From NCBI GenBank assembly GCA_937858895.1, contig CALLZN010000320.1, positions 1-33,861 of the forward strand: a DNA stretch of 33,861 bases, written 5' to 3'. Position 1 is the stretch's first letter, and each line of letters begins with the position of its first letter. Source of the DNA: an uncultured bacterium (GTDB lineage: Bacteria; Planctomycetota; UBA1135; GCA-002748355). The notes under the pieces were generated by a model, which was given only the letters and a program-made list of their open reading frames with translations, was not told where the DNA came from and made no database searches. The position numbers and the translations under genes are program-made. Below are positions 9,601 to 17,217 of the stretch, piece after piece.

Positions 9601-9994
9601 TCTGGGCATCCTTGCCGCAGACCCCAGTCGAGATTTCGGACCACCCCTGGCCTGGGATGAGGTCCTTGACCAGGCGCGTACCAGCAGCGCTGCCGTCGGT
9701 GCACCAGAGTTCGCGCCCTTCTCGCAGGGTCTTGGCGGTGAAGTACCAGAGCTGTCCGCAACGAATCATGCCGCGCTCGCTGCCGACCGTTTTCGGCTCC
9801 GACGAACCGATGGTGGCGCTGGCATGGATGTCATGGACGAGACTCGCGGCCTGGGCCGACACGTTGCGCGACAGTGGAGCACTGGCGAGCGCTGCCAACA
9901 CGAGCAACATGGGGGTGTTTCGTCGAGACGTTTCGGCAAGCACTCGCCGCAGTGGATCTGGCGAAGCGTCGGGGCTTTCAGTTGTAAGGTTCAT
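6656..9994 (-). CDS. Secreted ELWxxDGT-repeat protein (1112 aa)
   Basis: The protein consists almost wholly of tandem ~50-60 residue units of the ELWxxDGT type: an ELW-x-x-DGT-x-x-GT core, then (L/V)-x-DI-x-PG-x-x-SS-x-P and a strand such as KLYFTA. I count about 17 units, some degenerate. This family is expected to form beta-propeller-like structures and is found in exported proteins of unknown role. The N-terminus has a long polar n-region, a hydrophobic stretch near residues 29-40 and a cleavage-like AQA. The last ~120 residues are not repeats but the Cys-containing beta module ending LSNAVRLTVGD. A shorter start (ATG 9910) would leave the signal peptide without its basic n-region. At DNA level the repeats are diverged, so this is protein repetition, not a CRISPR array. 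Confidence 0.9.
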   Translation of the reverse strand: MNLTTESPDASPDPLRRVLAETSRRNTPMLLVLAALASAPLSRNVSAQAASLVHDIHASATIGSSEPKTVGSERGMIRCGQLWYFTAKTLREGRELWCTDGSAAGTRLVKDLIPGQGWSEISTGVCGKDAQNRDVFFFFVSDGNVRGKWYRTDGTAAGTTTGTDAPRPTGRGAVALGDRVLFMGTAANNLGEELHSADGSEATATLVKDIRPGSGSSNPTWLTLSPDGKSVLFQADDGTNGLELWTSDGTSNGTVLLKDINPGAAASSPGELAVFGGKTYFQAFTADVGFELWETDGTAQGTVLLKDIDPGVASSRPRLSPTLSATTVFRGELYFSATTTAHGVELFKTDGTAQGTVLAADIAPGTASSVPIEMRATSSALVVVTNDGAMYAYKNPGLDLLRAPDGATFKYLQTVGDQIFFFGNDATNGIEPYVSNGTVAGTFLLRDILPGSPSSQSGVFRLWPTDIGGGRCLFSANEGLAAPARGYELWVSDGTGAGTTLLVDIDPSAVTPGANPAELQSAWGSLLFTSANDGTRGIEPHVWSRSSGMRLLGDLAPGSTSSSPTNAVACGDRIYFVATTPSSGRELVESDGTSAGTKVHDIDPGTGSSNPRGLTVFQNKLYFVASTATYGSGEYFVADPATGSVALLADIVPGPGGIASTTLQVCGTKLFFVYNAPNTGSELWMTDGTTAGTVLVKDISPGTGSSNPLLLTCCGDKLYFTAAEPATGVELWESDGTNAGTKLVSDIRVGSASSSPSSLYCHEDAAGRARLFFAANDGVSGVELWMHDGATTTLVMDIRPGSLSSSPQQFASLGGLVCFVASSEAWVTDGSSTGTFALAPGNIVNFTIGLSAYSFLPAGGRLIFAARPATTPGLSRAWSTDGTVAGTMQLHAEALIGSFSGLGPQRKSVSLGDHVVFEAMTPATGSEAWITDGTVAGTRLLADVNAGPDSSTPVGFLLVDGRVLFTATTPEYGAEIWQVDCPSAVVEPLGLGCDGVSLSCTALRLGKNAALTGRRVPDATTHVGITFVSAPRERPFTDAVRFEPGCWSYLDPTAFFYLATHTTSPGWTDSRLFVPNDNALRCLGVVVQSWYLNVTSGVPVKLSNAVRLTVGD

Positions 9995-10158
9995 GGTTCG
10001 AGGGTCTCCGAGTGAGATACGCCCCAGTAACAGCGTCGCCCGCCACGCCGCCTGTTACCTGATTCCTGCAATTCTTCATGCGCGGCCGCCCCGCATGGAC
10101 TCCGCGCAAATCAACGTCGACCTTGGGCTTTGCCGGCGCGACGCTACCGTGGCATGCG

Positions 10159-11466
10159 ATGAAGAAGCTCGCGCTCCACTGGTGGATCCTCATCGCGATG
10201 GTTCTCGGTATCGCCAGCGGCATGGTCGCAGCGCAAGCCGGCCACGCGTCCTTCGTGCTGACCTGGATCGCGCCGATCGGCACCCTCTTCATGAACCTCT
10301 TGAAGATGATCGCGGTGCCCCTCGTCCTCTTCAGCCTGGTCGCCGGCGTCGCGAGCCTCGACGACATGAAGAAGATGGGCCGCATCGGCGGCAAGACCGT
10401 GCTGCTCTACATCGGCACCACGGCCATCGCGATCACGATCGGCCTCGTCATCGCGGCCATCGTCAAGCCGGGTGGCGACATCGGCCCCGAGCTCGCCGAA
10501 AGCCTGCGCGCGGCCTTCCAGGAAAAGACCGCCGAAAAGGTCAGCAGCGCGAAGGGCGTGAGCATGGTCGACCAGATCGTCGGCATCGTGCCAACGAATC
10601 CTTTTGCGGCGCTTGCCGAAGCGCAGATGCTGCAGGTCGTCTTCTTCGCGCTCATGCTCGGCGTCGCCCTGACCAAGCTCGGGCAAAAGCGCAACACGAA
10701 GCCCATCGTCGAGACCTTCCAGCTCTTGTCCGACGCCATCATCGAGATGGTCATGATCATCATGTGGCTCGCGCCGCTCGGCGTCTTCGCCTTGCTCGCG
10801 ACCGTCGTCGCCGAGCTCGGTCAAGAGCCCGACCGCCTGCGACAACTGCTCGGTGCGTTGGCGGGCTACATGGCGACCGTGGTCATCGGGCTCGTGGTTC
10901 ACGGCTTCCTGGTCTACGGCTTCTTGCTCCGCTTCGTCGCCAAGGTGCCGCTCCGAAAGTTCCTCAAGGCCATGGCGCCGGCCCAGCTGCTGGCTTTCAG
11001 CTCGAGCTCGTCTGGCGCCACGCTGCCGGTCACGATCAACTGCGTCGAGAAGGGAATCGGCGTCGACGAAGAGGTCTCGAGCTTCGTCCTGCCGCTCGGC
11101 GCGACGATCAACATGGACGGCACGGGCCTCTACCAGGGGGTCGCTGCTGTCTTCATCGCGACGGTCTACGGCATGGACCTGAGCTTCGGCCAGCAAGTCG
11201 AAGTCGTGCTCACCGCTTCACTCGCCTCGATCGGCACAGCCGCCGTTCCGGGCGTCGGCACGGTCATGTTGACGATCGTGCTCGGCCAGATCGGCGTGCC
11301 GCTCGAGGGCATCGGCCTCATCCTCGGCGTCGATCGCATCCTCGACATGTGTCGGACCGTGATCAACGTCAGCGGTGACGCAACGGTCGCTTGCTGCGTC
11401 GCGCGCGGCGAGGACCTCATCCATGAGGGCGACCGAACGGTGCACGACGACGTGATCAGCGACTAA
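10159..11466 (+). CDS. Dicarboxylate/amino acid:cation symporter (DAACS family, GltP/DctA-like)
   Basis: A 435-aa inner-membrane transporter with about eight hydrophobic segments and two re-entrant hairpins. The serine-rich hairpin motif SSSSSGATLP is near residue 280, NMDGT near 318, and the last core helix reads DRILDMCRTVINVSGD near 391-406. These form the substrate and Na+/H+ sites in GltPh-type transporters. The substrate is probably glutamate, aspartate or a C4-dicarboxylate; the sequence does not decide between them. The frame is open from 10078, but the first hydrophobic helix starts right after ATG 10159, giving the normal family length. It stands alone between two minus-strand genes. 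Confidence 0.93.
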   Translation: MKKLALHWWILIAMVLGIASGMVAAQAGHASFVLTWIAPIGTLFMNLLKMIAVPLVLFSLVAGVASLDDMKKMGRIGGKTVLLYIGTTAIAITIGLVIAAIVKPGGDIGPELAESLRAAFQEKTAEKVSSAKGVSMVDQIVGIVPTNPFAALAEAQMLQVVFFALMLGVALTKLGQKRNTKPIVETFQLLSDAIIEMVMIIMWLAPLGVFALLATVVAELGQEPDRLRQLLGALAGYMATVVIGLVVHGFLVYGFLLRFVAKVPLRKFLKAMAPAQLLAFSSSSSGATLPVTINCVEKGIGVDEEVSSFVLPLGATINMDGTGLYQGVAAVFIATVYGMDLSFGQQVEVVLTASLASIGTAAVPGVGTVMLTIVLGQIGVPLEGIGLILGVDRILDMCRTVINVSGDATVACCVARGEDLIHEGDRTVHDDVISD

Positions 11467-11488
11467 CGCGCGCTAGTCGCCGAACGGG

Positions 11489-12505
11489 CTACTTGCAGAC
11501 GACCGAGACGCCATTCGACGTCTCGATGCTCGTGAGGCCCGGGAAGACAGCGTCCTGCAAAGTAAGCGAAAACATCGTGGCCGACGGGAAGTCGAAGCGC
11601 CGCAGCGCTGACCCACTCGCGTCCGTAACAAAGCCGAGCGTCGCGATCGCGTCACTGTTGAGGAAGCACGAAGTGCCCGGGATGGCGAGCGCGAGCCGCG
11701 TCGTACCGATCAACAAGATGCCGGGCGTCACCCGGTGCGCGGTCTGGAGTGCGAGCGTCAAAGAGCGCTGCGTGCCCGTCGTCGTCGAAGTGCCGACGAG
11801 TCGCGGCCCGCAGCTTCGACCGTAGGCCTCGACGTCGCAAGCAACACCCGGCGTGAAGCGCAGGCTCAGGCCTGTCTTGTAGACCGAGTAGCCCTGTCGC
11901 TGCACGAGGCTCGCGCTCGTCACGACGCGAAAGCTGAGGATACCGCTCGCGGGGATCATGATGCCGCCTTCTTGGCGATCGAAGCTCCCGGCAGCTGTCG
12001 GCGTCGACGAGAAGTCGATGCTCTGGTTGTTGCCGATGTCGACCGAGAGCTTGACGACCGTGCCAACACTCGCGAGGCCCGTGGCCCAGAGTTCGAGCAA
12101 ACCACGCGTGCCGGGCCGACCGCGGATCTCGAAGAGCAGTTCGTGCGGCCCCTGGGCGATGCTCGCGCGACTCGGTGACGGCGTCGTGCCCGCGACCACA
12201 GGTGCCGTCGCCGAGCCCTGCCCGGTGCCCTGCTCCGAGACATCGAGGGTGACGACATCGCCGCGCACGAAGAAGCTGATGAGGGTCGCCGCGCTCACGT
12301 TGTTGAGGTTGGCGGCGACCGTGGTCCCCGGCGCCGAGATCTCCTTGGTCGCCGGAATGGACTGGAAGTCGACGGCGCTGCCCTCCTGCGCGAAGTTGCC
12401 GTAGGGGCTCAGTGTTGTCAGACGGGCGCTGAGGGTGGATTGCCCTGTCGCGGTGGCAGCGAGCGCGAGGAGCGGAAAGATAGAGATGAAGGGGGTACGA
12501 CGCAT
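11489..12505 (-). CDS. Secreted protein of unknown function with C-terminal beta module
   Basis: From ATG 12505 the protein has 338 aa, beginning with a clear signal peptide (MRRTPF, then a hydrophobic core ending near ATATG). The middle, about 200 residues, is Ser/Thr/Gly/Val-rich and beta-like, and no catalytic motif is recognisable. The C-terminal ~110 residues (from the FTPGVACD region) contain Cys pairs and the pattern seen in the tails of other secreted proteins here, with PGTSCFLNSD and SNGVSVVCK at the end. It follows the ABC permease gene after 104 bp on the same strand, so cotranscription is possible. An upstream ATG at 12568 would put 21 extra residues before the signal peptide and is less likely. 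The function is unknown. Confidence 0.72.
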   Translation of the reverse strand: MRRTPFISIFPLLALAATATGQSTLSARLTTLSPYGNFAQEGSAVDFQSIPATKEISAPGTTVAANLNNVSAATLISFFVRGDVVTLDVSEQGTGQGSATAPVVAGTTPSPSRASIAQGPHELLFEIRGRPGTRGLLELWATGLASVGTVVKLSVDIGNNQSIDFSSTPTAAGSFDRQEGGIMIPASGILSFRVVTSASLVQRQGYSVYKTGLSLRFTPGVACDVEAYGRSCGPRLVGTSTTTGTQRSLTLALQTAHRVTPGILLIGTTRLALAIPGTSCFLNSDAIATLGFVTDASGSALRRFDFPSATMFSLTLQDAVFPGLTSIETSNGVSVVCK

Positions 12506-12609
12506 GAGGCTGGTTCTGGTGCGAGCAGATGCAGGAAACATGCCACCTCCGACGGGGCCCGGCCGCACGGAGTTCGATCCTCCTCGTGCATTTTGGCCGC
12601 AGGGGACGC

Positions 12610-13782
12610 TCAGGCCCGGCGCAGGGCTTCGACGGGCCGTAGCAAGGCGGCTTTTGCCGCAGGGATCGCGCCCCCCACGAGCCCCAGGACGATTGCAAAG
12701 ACAACGGCAGTCACCAGCACCCGCGGCGTCGTCCGGAAGGCAAAGGTGAACTCACTGAAGGTATCGAAGTTCATCGCCCCGGTCCGCAGGCCATCGAGCG
12801 GCAACACGAGCAGGCAACCCAAGAGTCCGCCGAAGAGACCAAGGAGTGCGGCTTCGACCAGAAACGAGACGAAGACCGCGAAGGGACGGTAGCCCATCGA
12901 GAGCAGGACGCCGATCTCGTGCGTGCGCGACGAGAGCGCTGCCAGCAGAGCGTTCGTCCCCGTGAAGATGGCCGCAAGCCCCATGATGAAGGCCAGCACG
13001 AAGCCGAGCACACCGAAGAGACCCGACATCGCCTCGGTCTGACTCTTCAAGTAGGCCTGCTCGCTCATGGCCTTGGCGGGGACGCGTTGGTCGATCGTCA
13101 GACGGGCAGCCATCGCCTCGAGCTCGCCCGGCCCTTTCACGACCGCGAGCAAGCGGCTGTAGGTCGGACGGTTCAGCGCCGCCATCAGGCGCTCGGCGTC
13201 GCCCCAGACCTCGGACGCGTAGGCGCCCTTGGCGTCGAAAACGCCGACGATGCGGAAGGGCGTCGTGTTGATCACGAAGACCTGGCCAACGCTGCAGTCC
13301 CGAATCCGATCGACGAGGCCGCGCCCGACGATGAGTTCGTCGCTGCCGCGCTCGAAGCGCCGGCCCTCCGCAACCACGAGGTCAGGACCGTGGATCGCGA
13401 AGCTCGCCGGCTCGACGCCGCGGATCGGCACGTTGGTCTCGCCACCGTCGACCTTGCGGCGGCGGATCGCCAAGTAGAGTTCGGCGGAGGCCAGCGGCGC
13501 ACCCGAGTCCGCAGCGAGCGCGATCTCGGGACTGCCCTTGATCAAGATTTGCGCGCTCTCGCGATCGAAGGAGCTCTCGCCCTCGCTGCCAGCCCCCTTG
13601 CGCAGGATGACCGCGAGGTCGTCGCGGCCGCGCTCGGCGAAGAGAGTCGAGAAGCCCTGCCCGAGCGCGAGCATGCTCGCGAGCACGGCGACGGTCGCCG
13701 CGATGCTCGCGATCGTGAGCAGCGTCGACGCCTTGCGCACGAAGAGACTGCGCAGGTTGTAGCGGAGTGGAAGCAGTGCCAT
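12610..13782 (-). CDS. FtsX/MacB-type ABC transporter permease (second permease of the operon)
   Basis: A 390-aa inner-membrane protein with the FtsX/MacB topology. One N-terminal helix (residues ~20-40) is followed by a ~200-residue periplasmic MacB-like domain, then three C-terminal helices around residues 255-285, 310-335 and 350-380. The tail PVEALRRA is the typical end of these permeases. It starts 28 bp after the preceding permease and would pair with it as a heterodimer, driven by the ATPase encoded upstream. Members either export substrates or extract lipoproteins (LolCE) or act mechanically (FtsX). The adaptor gene upstream favours efflux of the MacAB kind. Confidence 0.88.
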   Translation of the reverse strand: MALLPLRYNLRSLFVRKASTLLTIASIAATVAVLASMLALGQGFSTLFAERGRDDLAVILRKGAGSEGESSFDRESAQILIKGSPEIALAADSGAPLASAELYLAIRRRKVDGGETNVPIRGVEPASFAIHGPDLVVAEGRRFERGSDELIVGRGLVDRIRDCSVGQVFVINTTPFRIVGVFDAKGAYASEVWGDAERLMAALNRPTYSRLLAVVKGPGELEAMAARLTIDQRVPAKAMSEQAYLKSQTEAMSGLFGVLGFVLAFIMGLAAIFTGTNALLAALSSRTHEIGVLLSMGYRPFAVFVSFLVEAALLGLFGGLLGCLLVLPLDGLRTGAMNFDTFSEFTFAFRTTPRVLVTAVVFAIVLGLVGGAIPAAKAALLRPVEALRRA

Positions 13783-13810
13783 GTCGTGGATCCTCGTTGC
13801 TGGTCGCCGT

Positions 13811-14977
13811 TCACGCCGCGCTGCGAAGCGCTTCGACCGGTCGCAGTCGACGGGCGAGGAGCGCCGGCACGATGCCCGCCGCGATGCCGATCACCAGCGC
13901 GAGCAGGACCCCGAAGCCCATCGTCGAAGGCTCGACGCGAAAGCCACCGATGGCGCGACCGATGCTCTGAGCGACCGGCTCTTCGATGAGCTTCACGAGA
14001 CCGATGCCGACGAGGCCCCCCGCGAGCGCCAAGAAGAGCGACTCGAAGAGCATGGCGCGAAACACGAAGTCATCGCTGAAGCCCATGGCCTTGAGGATGC
14101 CGTTGCTGCGCGTGCGCTCACGGGCTGCCATGAGCATCGTGTTGAGCGCCGCGAAGAAGATCGCGAAGACCACCGCGATCCCGACAGCGCCGAGCAGCGT
14201 CGGCACGCCGCCGAGCATGGTCACGAACTGGCGATTGAACTCGGCCTCGGTCGTCGTCTGCACGCGCTGCGGTCCATTCTCGAAGAGCGCGTCGACCGCG
14301 GCCATGACGCCCTCGGGCGCCGCAGTCGGAGCAACTTCGAGCATGTAGACACCGACCCCCTGCGGCCCGTTCGCCGTACCAGCGTCGATCGCGTCCTTCA
14401 GCATGTCGAAGTGAAAGAAGAGCGTGTTGTCGTCGATGACGGCCGTGCGCGAGTCGTAGATGCCCTTGACGAGGAAGCGCCACTCGGACCCGTCCTGCTT
14501 CGGAAAGATCGTGCCGATCAACGGCACGTCATCGCCGACCCGCCAGCCGTAGCTCGCAGCGAGGCCCTTCCCGATGATGCAAGCGTTCTTGGTCGCTTGG
14601 AAGTCATCGTAGCTACCCTCGACGATGTCGACGTCGCGGTAGCTCTCGCGAAAGGTCCCCGCGTCGATGCCGAACTGCGCGAAGAAGTTGCTGCGGTCGC
14701 GGTAGATGCCGCCGAACCACTGCCACTTGCAGATGCGCTCGACGCCTTCGACGCCGCGCATCTTGGTCTCGTAGCCGAGCGGCAAGTTTTGGAAGAGGCT
14801 GACCGCCGACTGGACCATCAAGCGCTGGCTCGACGCCGCTTCGACACCGCCTTGCAGCGTGCGCACGGCGGCACGCAAAAAGCAGATCAGAAAGACCGCG
14901 AGCACGATGGCCCCGAAGGTCAAGAAGCTCCGCAGCTTGTGCGCCATCAAGTTGCGCCAGACCAAGTGCAGGATCAT
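13811..14977 (-). CDS. FtsX/MacB-type ABC transporter permease (first permease of the operon)
   Basis: A 388-aa protein with the same architecture as the next gene. The N-terminus MILHLVWRNL is typical of the family; a first helix lies at residues ~17-35, a periplasmic domain spans ~40-240, and three C-terminal helices follow, ending in RPVEALRSAA. Its start overlaps the ATPase stop by 4 nt (14974-14977), a sign of translational coupling. The two permeases are clearly homologous but not close copies, so they probably form a heterodimer. The transported substrate is unknown. Confidence 0.89.
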   Translation of the reverse strand: MILHLVWRNLMAHKLRSFLTFGAIVLAVFLICFLRAAVRTLQGGVEAASSQRLMVQSAVSLFQNLPLGYETKMRGVEGVERICKWQWFGGIYRDRSNFFAQFGIDAGTFRESYRDVDIVEGSYDDFQATKNACIIGKGLAASYGWRVGDDVPLIGTIFPKQDGSEWRFLVKGIYDSRTAVIDDNTLFFHFDMLKDAIDAGTANGPQGVGVYMLEVAPTAAPEGVMAAVDALFENGPQRVQTTTEAEFNRQFVTMLGGVPTLLGAVGIAVVFAIFFAALNTMLMAARERTRSNGILKAMGFSDDFVFRAMLFESLFLALAGGLVGIGLVKLIEEPVAQSIGRAIGGFRVEPSTMGFGVLLALVIGIAAGIVPALLARRLRPVEALRSAA

Positions 14978-15699
14978 GTGACGCTCGCCTCGCGCAAAGA
15001 GCGTCCGCGCGCCGTCTCCTCGATCGAACCCAGACGCCCCTTGTCCAGATGGACGATCGCGCTCGCGTGCTCGGCGGCCACAGGGTCGTGGGTCACCATG
15101 AGGATGGTCTTCTGCAGCTCCTGGTTGAGGCGTTGCAACAAGGCCAAGACCTGGTCGGCCGAGGCGCGGTCGAGGTCACCGGTCGGCTCGTCGGCGAGGA
15201 TGAGCGTCGGGTCGCTCGCGATCGCGCGCGCGATCGCGACGCGCTGCTCCTGGCCGCCCGAGAGCTCGCGCGGGCGATGCTTCATGCGATCGCCAAGGCC
15301 GACAAGCTCGAGGGCGAAGGCCGCCTGCTCGCGGCGTCGCGCCTTCGAGAGCGGCGTCAAGAGCAGCGGCATCTCGACGTTTTCGATCGCGGTCAGCACG
15401 GGCAGCAGGTTGAAGCCCTGGAAGACGAAGCCGACGTTGTCGGCGCGCCAACGCGCGAGTTCGGACTTCGACAGTTGGCTCAAGTCCTCGCCGGCGACGA
15501 CGAGCTTGCCCGCATCCGCTTGGTCGAGGCCGCCGATCAGATTGAGCAGCGTCGTCTTGCCCGAGCCCGACGGGCCCATGAGCGAATAGAAGGTCGCGCG
15601 CTCCATCTGCAGGTCGAGGTGGTCGAGGACGCGGAGCGTCTCGTTCCCGCGCTCATAGCTGCGGCAGACGCCTTCGAGATCGATGAGGACTTCGGTCAT
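14974..15699 (-). CDS. ABC transporter ATP-binding protein, LolD/MacB type
   Basis: A 241-aa cytoplasmic ATPase with all ABC motifs intact: Walker A GPSGSGKTT (42-50), Q-loop FVFQGFNLLP (Q94), signature LSGGQEQRV (146-154), Walker B LILADEPTGDLD (166-177) and an H-loop VTHD near 204. The DEPTGDLD sequence and the length are characteristic of the LolD/MacB/FtsE group. I use ATG 15699, with AGGAA about 10 nt upstream; an in-frame GTG at 15708 is possible. It lies between the adaptor and the two permeases and energises them. Confidence 0.94.
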   Translation of the reverse strand: MTEVLIDLEGVCRSYERGNETLRVLDHLDLQMERATFYSLMGPSGSGKTTLLNLIGGLDQADAGKLVVAGEDLSQLSKSELARWRADNVGFVFQGFNLLPVLTAIENVEMPLLLTPLSKARRREQAAFALELVGLGDRMKHRPRELSGGQEQRVAIARAIASDPTLILADEPTGDLDRASADQVLALLQRLNQELQKTILMVTHDPVAAEHASAIVHLDKGRLGSIEETARGRSLREASVT

Positions 15700-15741
15700 G
15701 CTCTTCACGTTCCTGACAGTTCACTTCGCCGATCGCGGGCT

Positions 15742-17202
15742 TCAGGTCCGCAGCAAACGCACGCGATCCCCGTCCGCGAGGCGCGGCGGCGGACTGATAA
15801 CGACGCGCTGACCTTCGCTCAAACCCTCGAGGACCGTCACGCGACCCGCGCGCCGCTCGCCGACGCGGATCTTGCGAAAGAGCGCGACATCGCGCTCGAC
15901 GACGAAGACGCCCTGCGCCCCAGCTTCGGTGATGAGGGCTGTTTCGTCGAGCAAGATCGGCGGCGGCGCATCGTCCGCAGGCGGCTGTGTTGTCGCATCG
16001 GCGCCCGCGCCCGTGCCCGTGCCGAAAACGACACGCACCCCCATCTCCGGTCGTAGGCGCTCGTCCGGCGCTTCGAAGCGGACGCGCACTTCGATCGTCG
16101 CCTGCTGCCGATCCGCGGTCGGCCAGATGCGGCTGACCTTGCCGGCGTAGGGCCGCTCGGGGTAGGCGTCGAGGAAGATCGTCGCAGCGGCATCGACCAC
16201 GACCTTGGACAAACTCGTCTCGGGCAAGTCGGCCTGCACCTCGAGCGAAGCGAAGTCGACCATCGTGCAGACGGCCCCGCGCGCGTTCGCGGAGCCGAAG
16301 GAGTTCGGCGACACGACCTCGCCGACCTCAGCGTCCTTGAGGACGACGACGCCGTCGAAGGGGGCGCGCACGATCGTCTTTTCCAAGGTTGCCTTCGCGA
16401 GGGCGGCGCCTGCGCTTGCTGCTTCGACGCGCGCCTCGGCGCTCACGACCTCGGCGCTGGCGCCCGCTGCACGATGCCGGGCATCGACGACGAGGGCCTC
16501 CGCGACGGCGATCGCCGTCGTTGCGGATACGATCGCTGCGTCCGCCGCAGCGAGGACGGCTTCGGCATCGGTGGCGCTCGCCCGAGAACCTGCGTCTTCG
16601 CGCTCCAAGGCGGCCGCTCGCTGGTAGCGTCCGCGCACGAGGAGGGCGTCGGCCTCGGCGCGGCGGAGGTCGGCGCGGCGCGCTTCGACCTCGCGCTCAC
16701 GGCGCGCGATCTCGTTCACGGCGGCGTCGCTCGCGGCCTTCGTGCTCTTCGCGCTCGCCTCGGCGACCGCGACCTCGGCCTCGGCGCGCCGCAGGGCTGC
16801 AGCGTACTCGTCGGCAAAGAGGCGGGCGACGACCTCGCCCTTCTGGACGACCGATCCCTCGGTCACCGAGATCTCGACGATGCGCCCTGGCGTGTCGGCC
16901 GAGAGCGCGGCGCGGCGCGCCGCGACGATGTGGCCGTTGGCCGAGATGCCGGAAATCGCGCCGACGCTCGCCGGATGCGCGCGCACGACCGTCTCGATGC
17001 GGACCTCGGGCAAGCGCCAGCGGTCGAGGGTGGCGAGCAAGGGATCGCGGAAGGCCAGCACGACCGCAGCCGCGAGCAAGACGAGGGCGAGCAGCCAGAT
17101 CCAGCCGCGGCCACTGCTGCGACGGCGACGTTGCTTCGTTGTCGCTGACCGATCGATCCTGAGTGCGTTGACGTCCATTGCCGCTCGTTCCACGCCCGAC
17201 AT
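15742..17202 (-). CDS. HlyD/MacA-type periplasmic adaptor (membrane fusion) protein
   Basis: A 486-aa protein anchored by one N-terminal helix (residues ~31-48) after a basic RRRR segment. It then shows the order expected of an adaptor: a lipoyl half (ISANGHIVAARRAAL...GRIVEI...GSVVQKGEVVARL), a long Ala/Glu/Arg-rich helical hairpin (residues ~125-270), the second lipoyl half (KTIVRAPFDGVVVLKDAEVGEVV), and beta-barrel and membrane-proximal domains. It would link the ATPase-permease complex to an outer-membrane channel; no TolC-like gene is in the window. An Ala/Pro/Gly/Asp linker near residue 400 is unusual. ATG 17178 is an alternative start that removes 8 residues. The PhoD-like gene ends 15 bp upstream. 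Confidence 0.9.
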   Translation of the reverse strand: MSGVERAAMDVNALRIDRSATTKQRRRRSSGRGWIWLLALVLLAAAVVLAFRDPLLATLDRWRLPEVRIETVVRAHPASVGAISGISANGHIVAARRAALSADTPGRIVEISVTEGSVVQKGEVVARLFADEYAAALRRAEAEVAVAEASAKSTKAASDAAVNEIARREREVEARRADLRRAEADALLVRGRYQRAAALEREDAGSRASATDAEAVLAAADAAIVSATTAIAVAEALVVDARHRAAGASAEVVSAEARVEAASAGAALAKATLEKTIVRAPFDGVVVLKDAEVGEVVSPNSFGSANARGAVCTMVDFASLEVQADLPETSLSKVVVDAAATIFLDAYPERPYAGKVSRIWPTADRQQATIEVRVRFEAPDERLRPEMGVRVVFGTGTGAGADATTQPPADDAPPPILLDETALITEAGAQGVFVVERDVALFRKIRVGERRAGRVTVLEGLSEGQRVVISPPPRLADGDRVRLLRT

Positions 17203-17217
17203 TGTCGGAACGCAAAG

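Noticed and set aside
6656..9994. Regularly repeating short DNA motifs that could suggest a CRISPR or satellite array
   Set aside because: They follow protein repeat units in one long frame and differ at many third positions; there are no constant repeats with unique spacers.
13781..15589. A 602-codon plus-strand open frame across the ABC genes
   Set aside because: It lies opposite the permease and ATPase genes, whose Walker and signature motifs are intact; its composition is typical of an antisense shadow.
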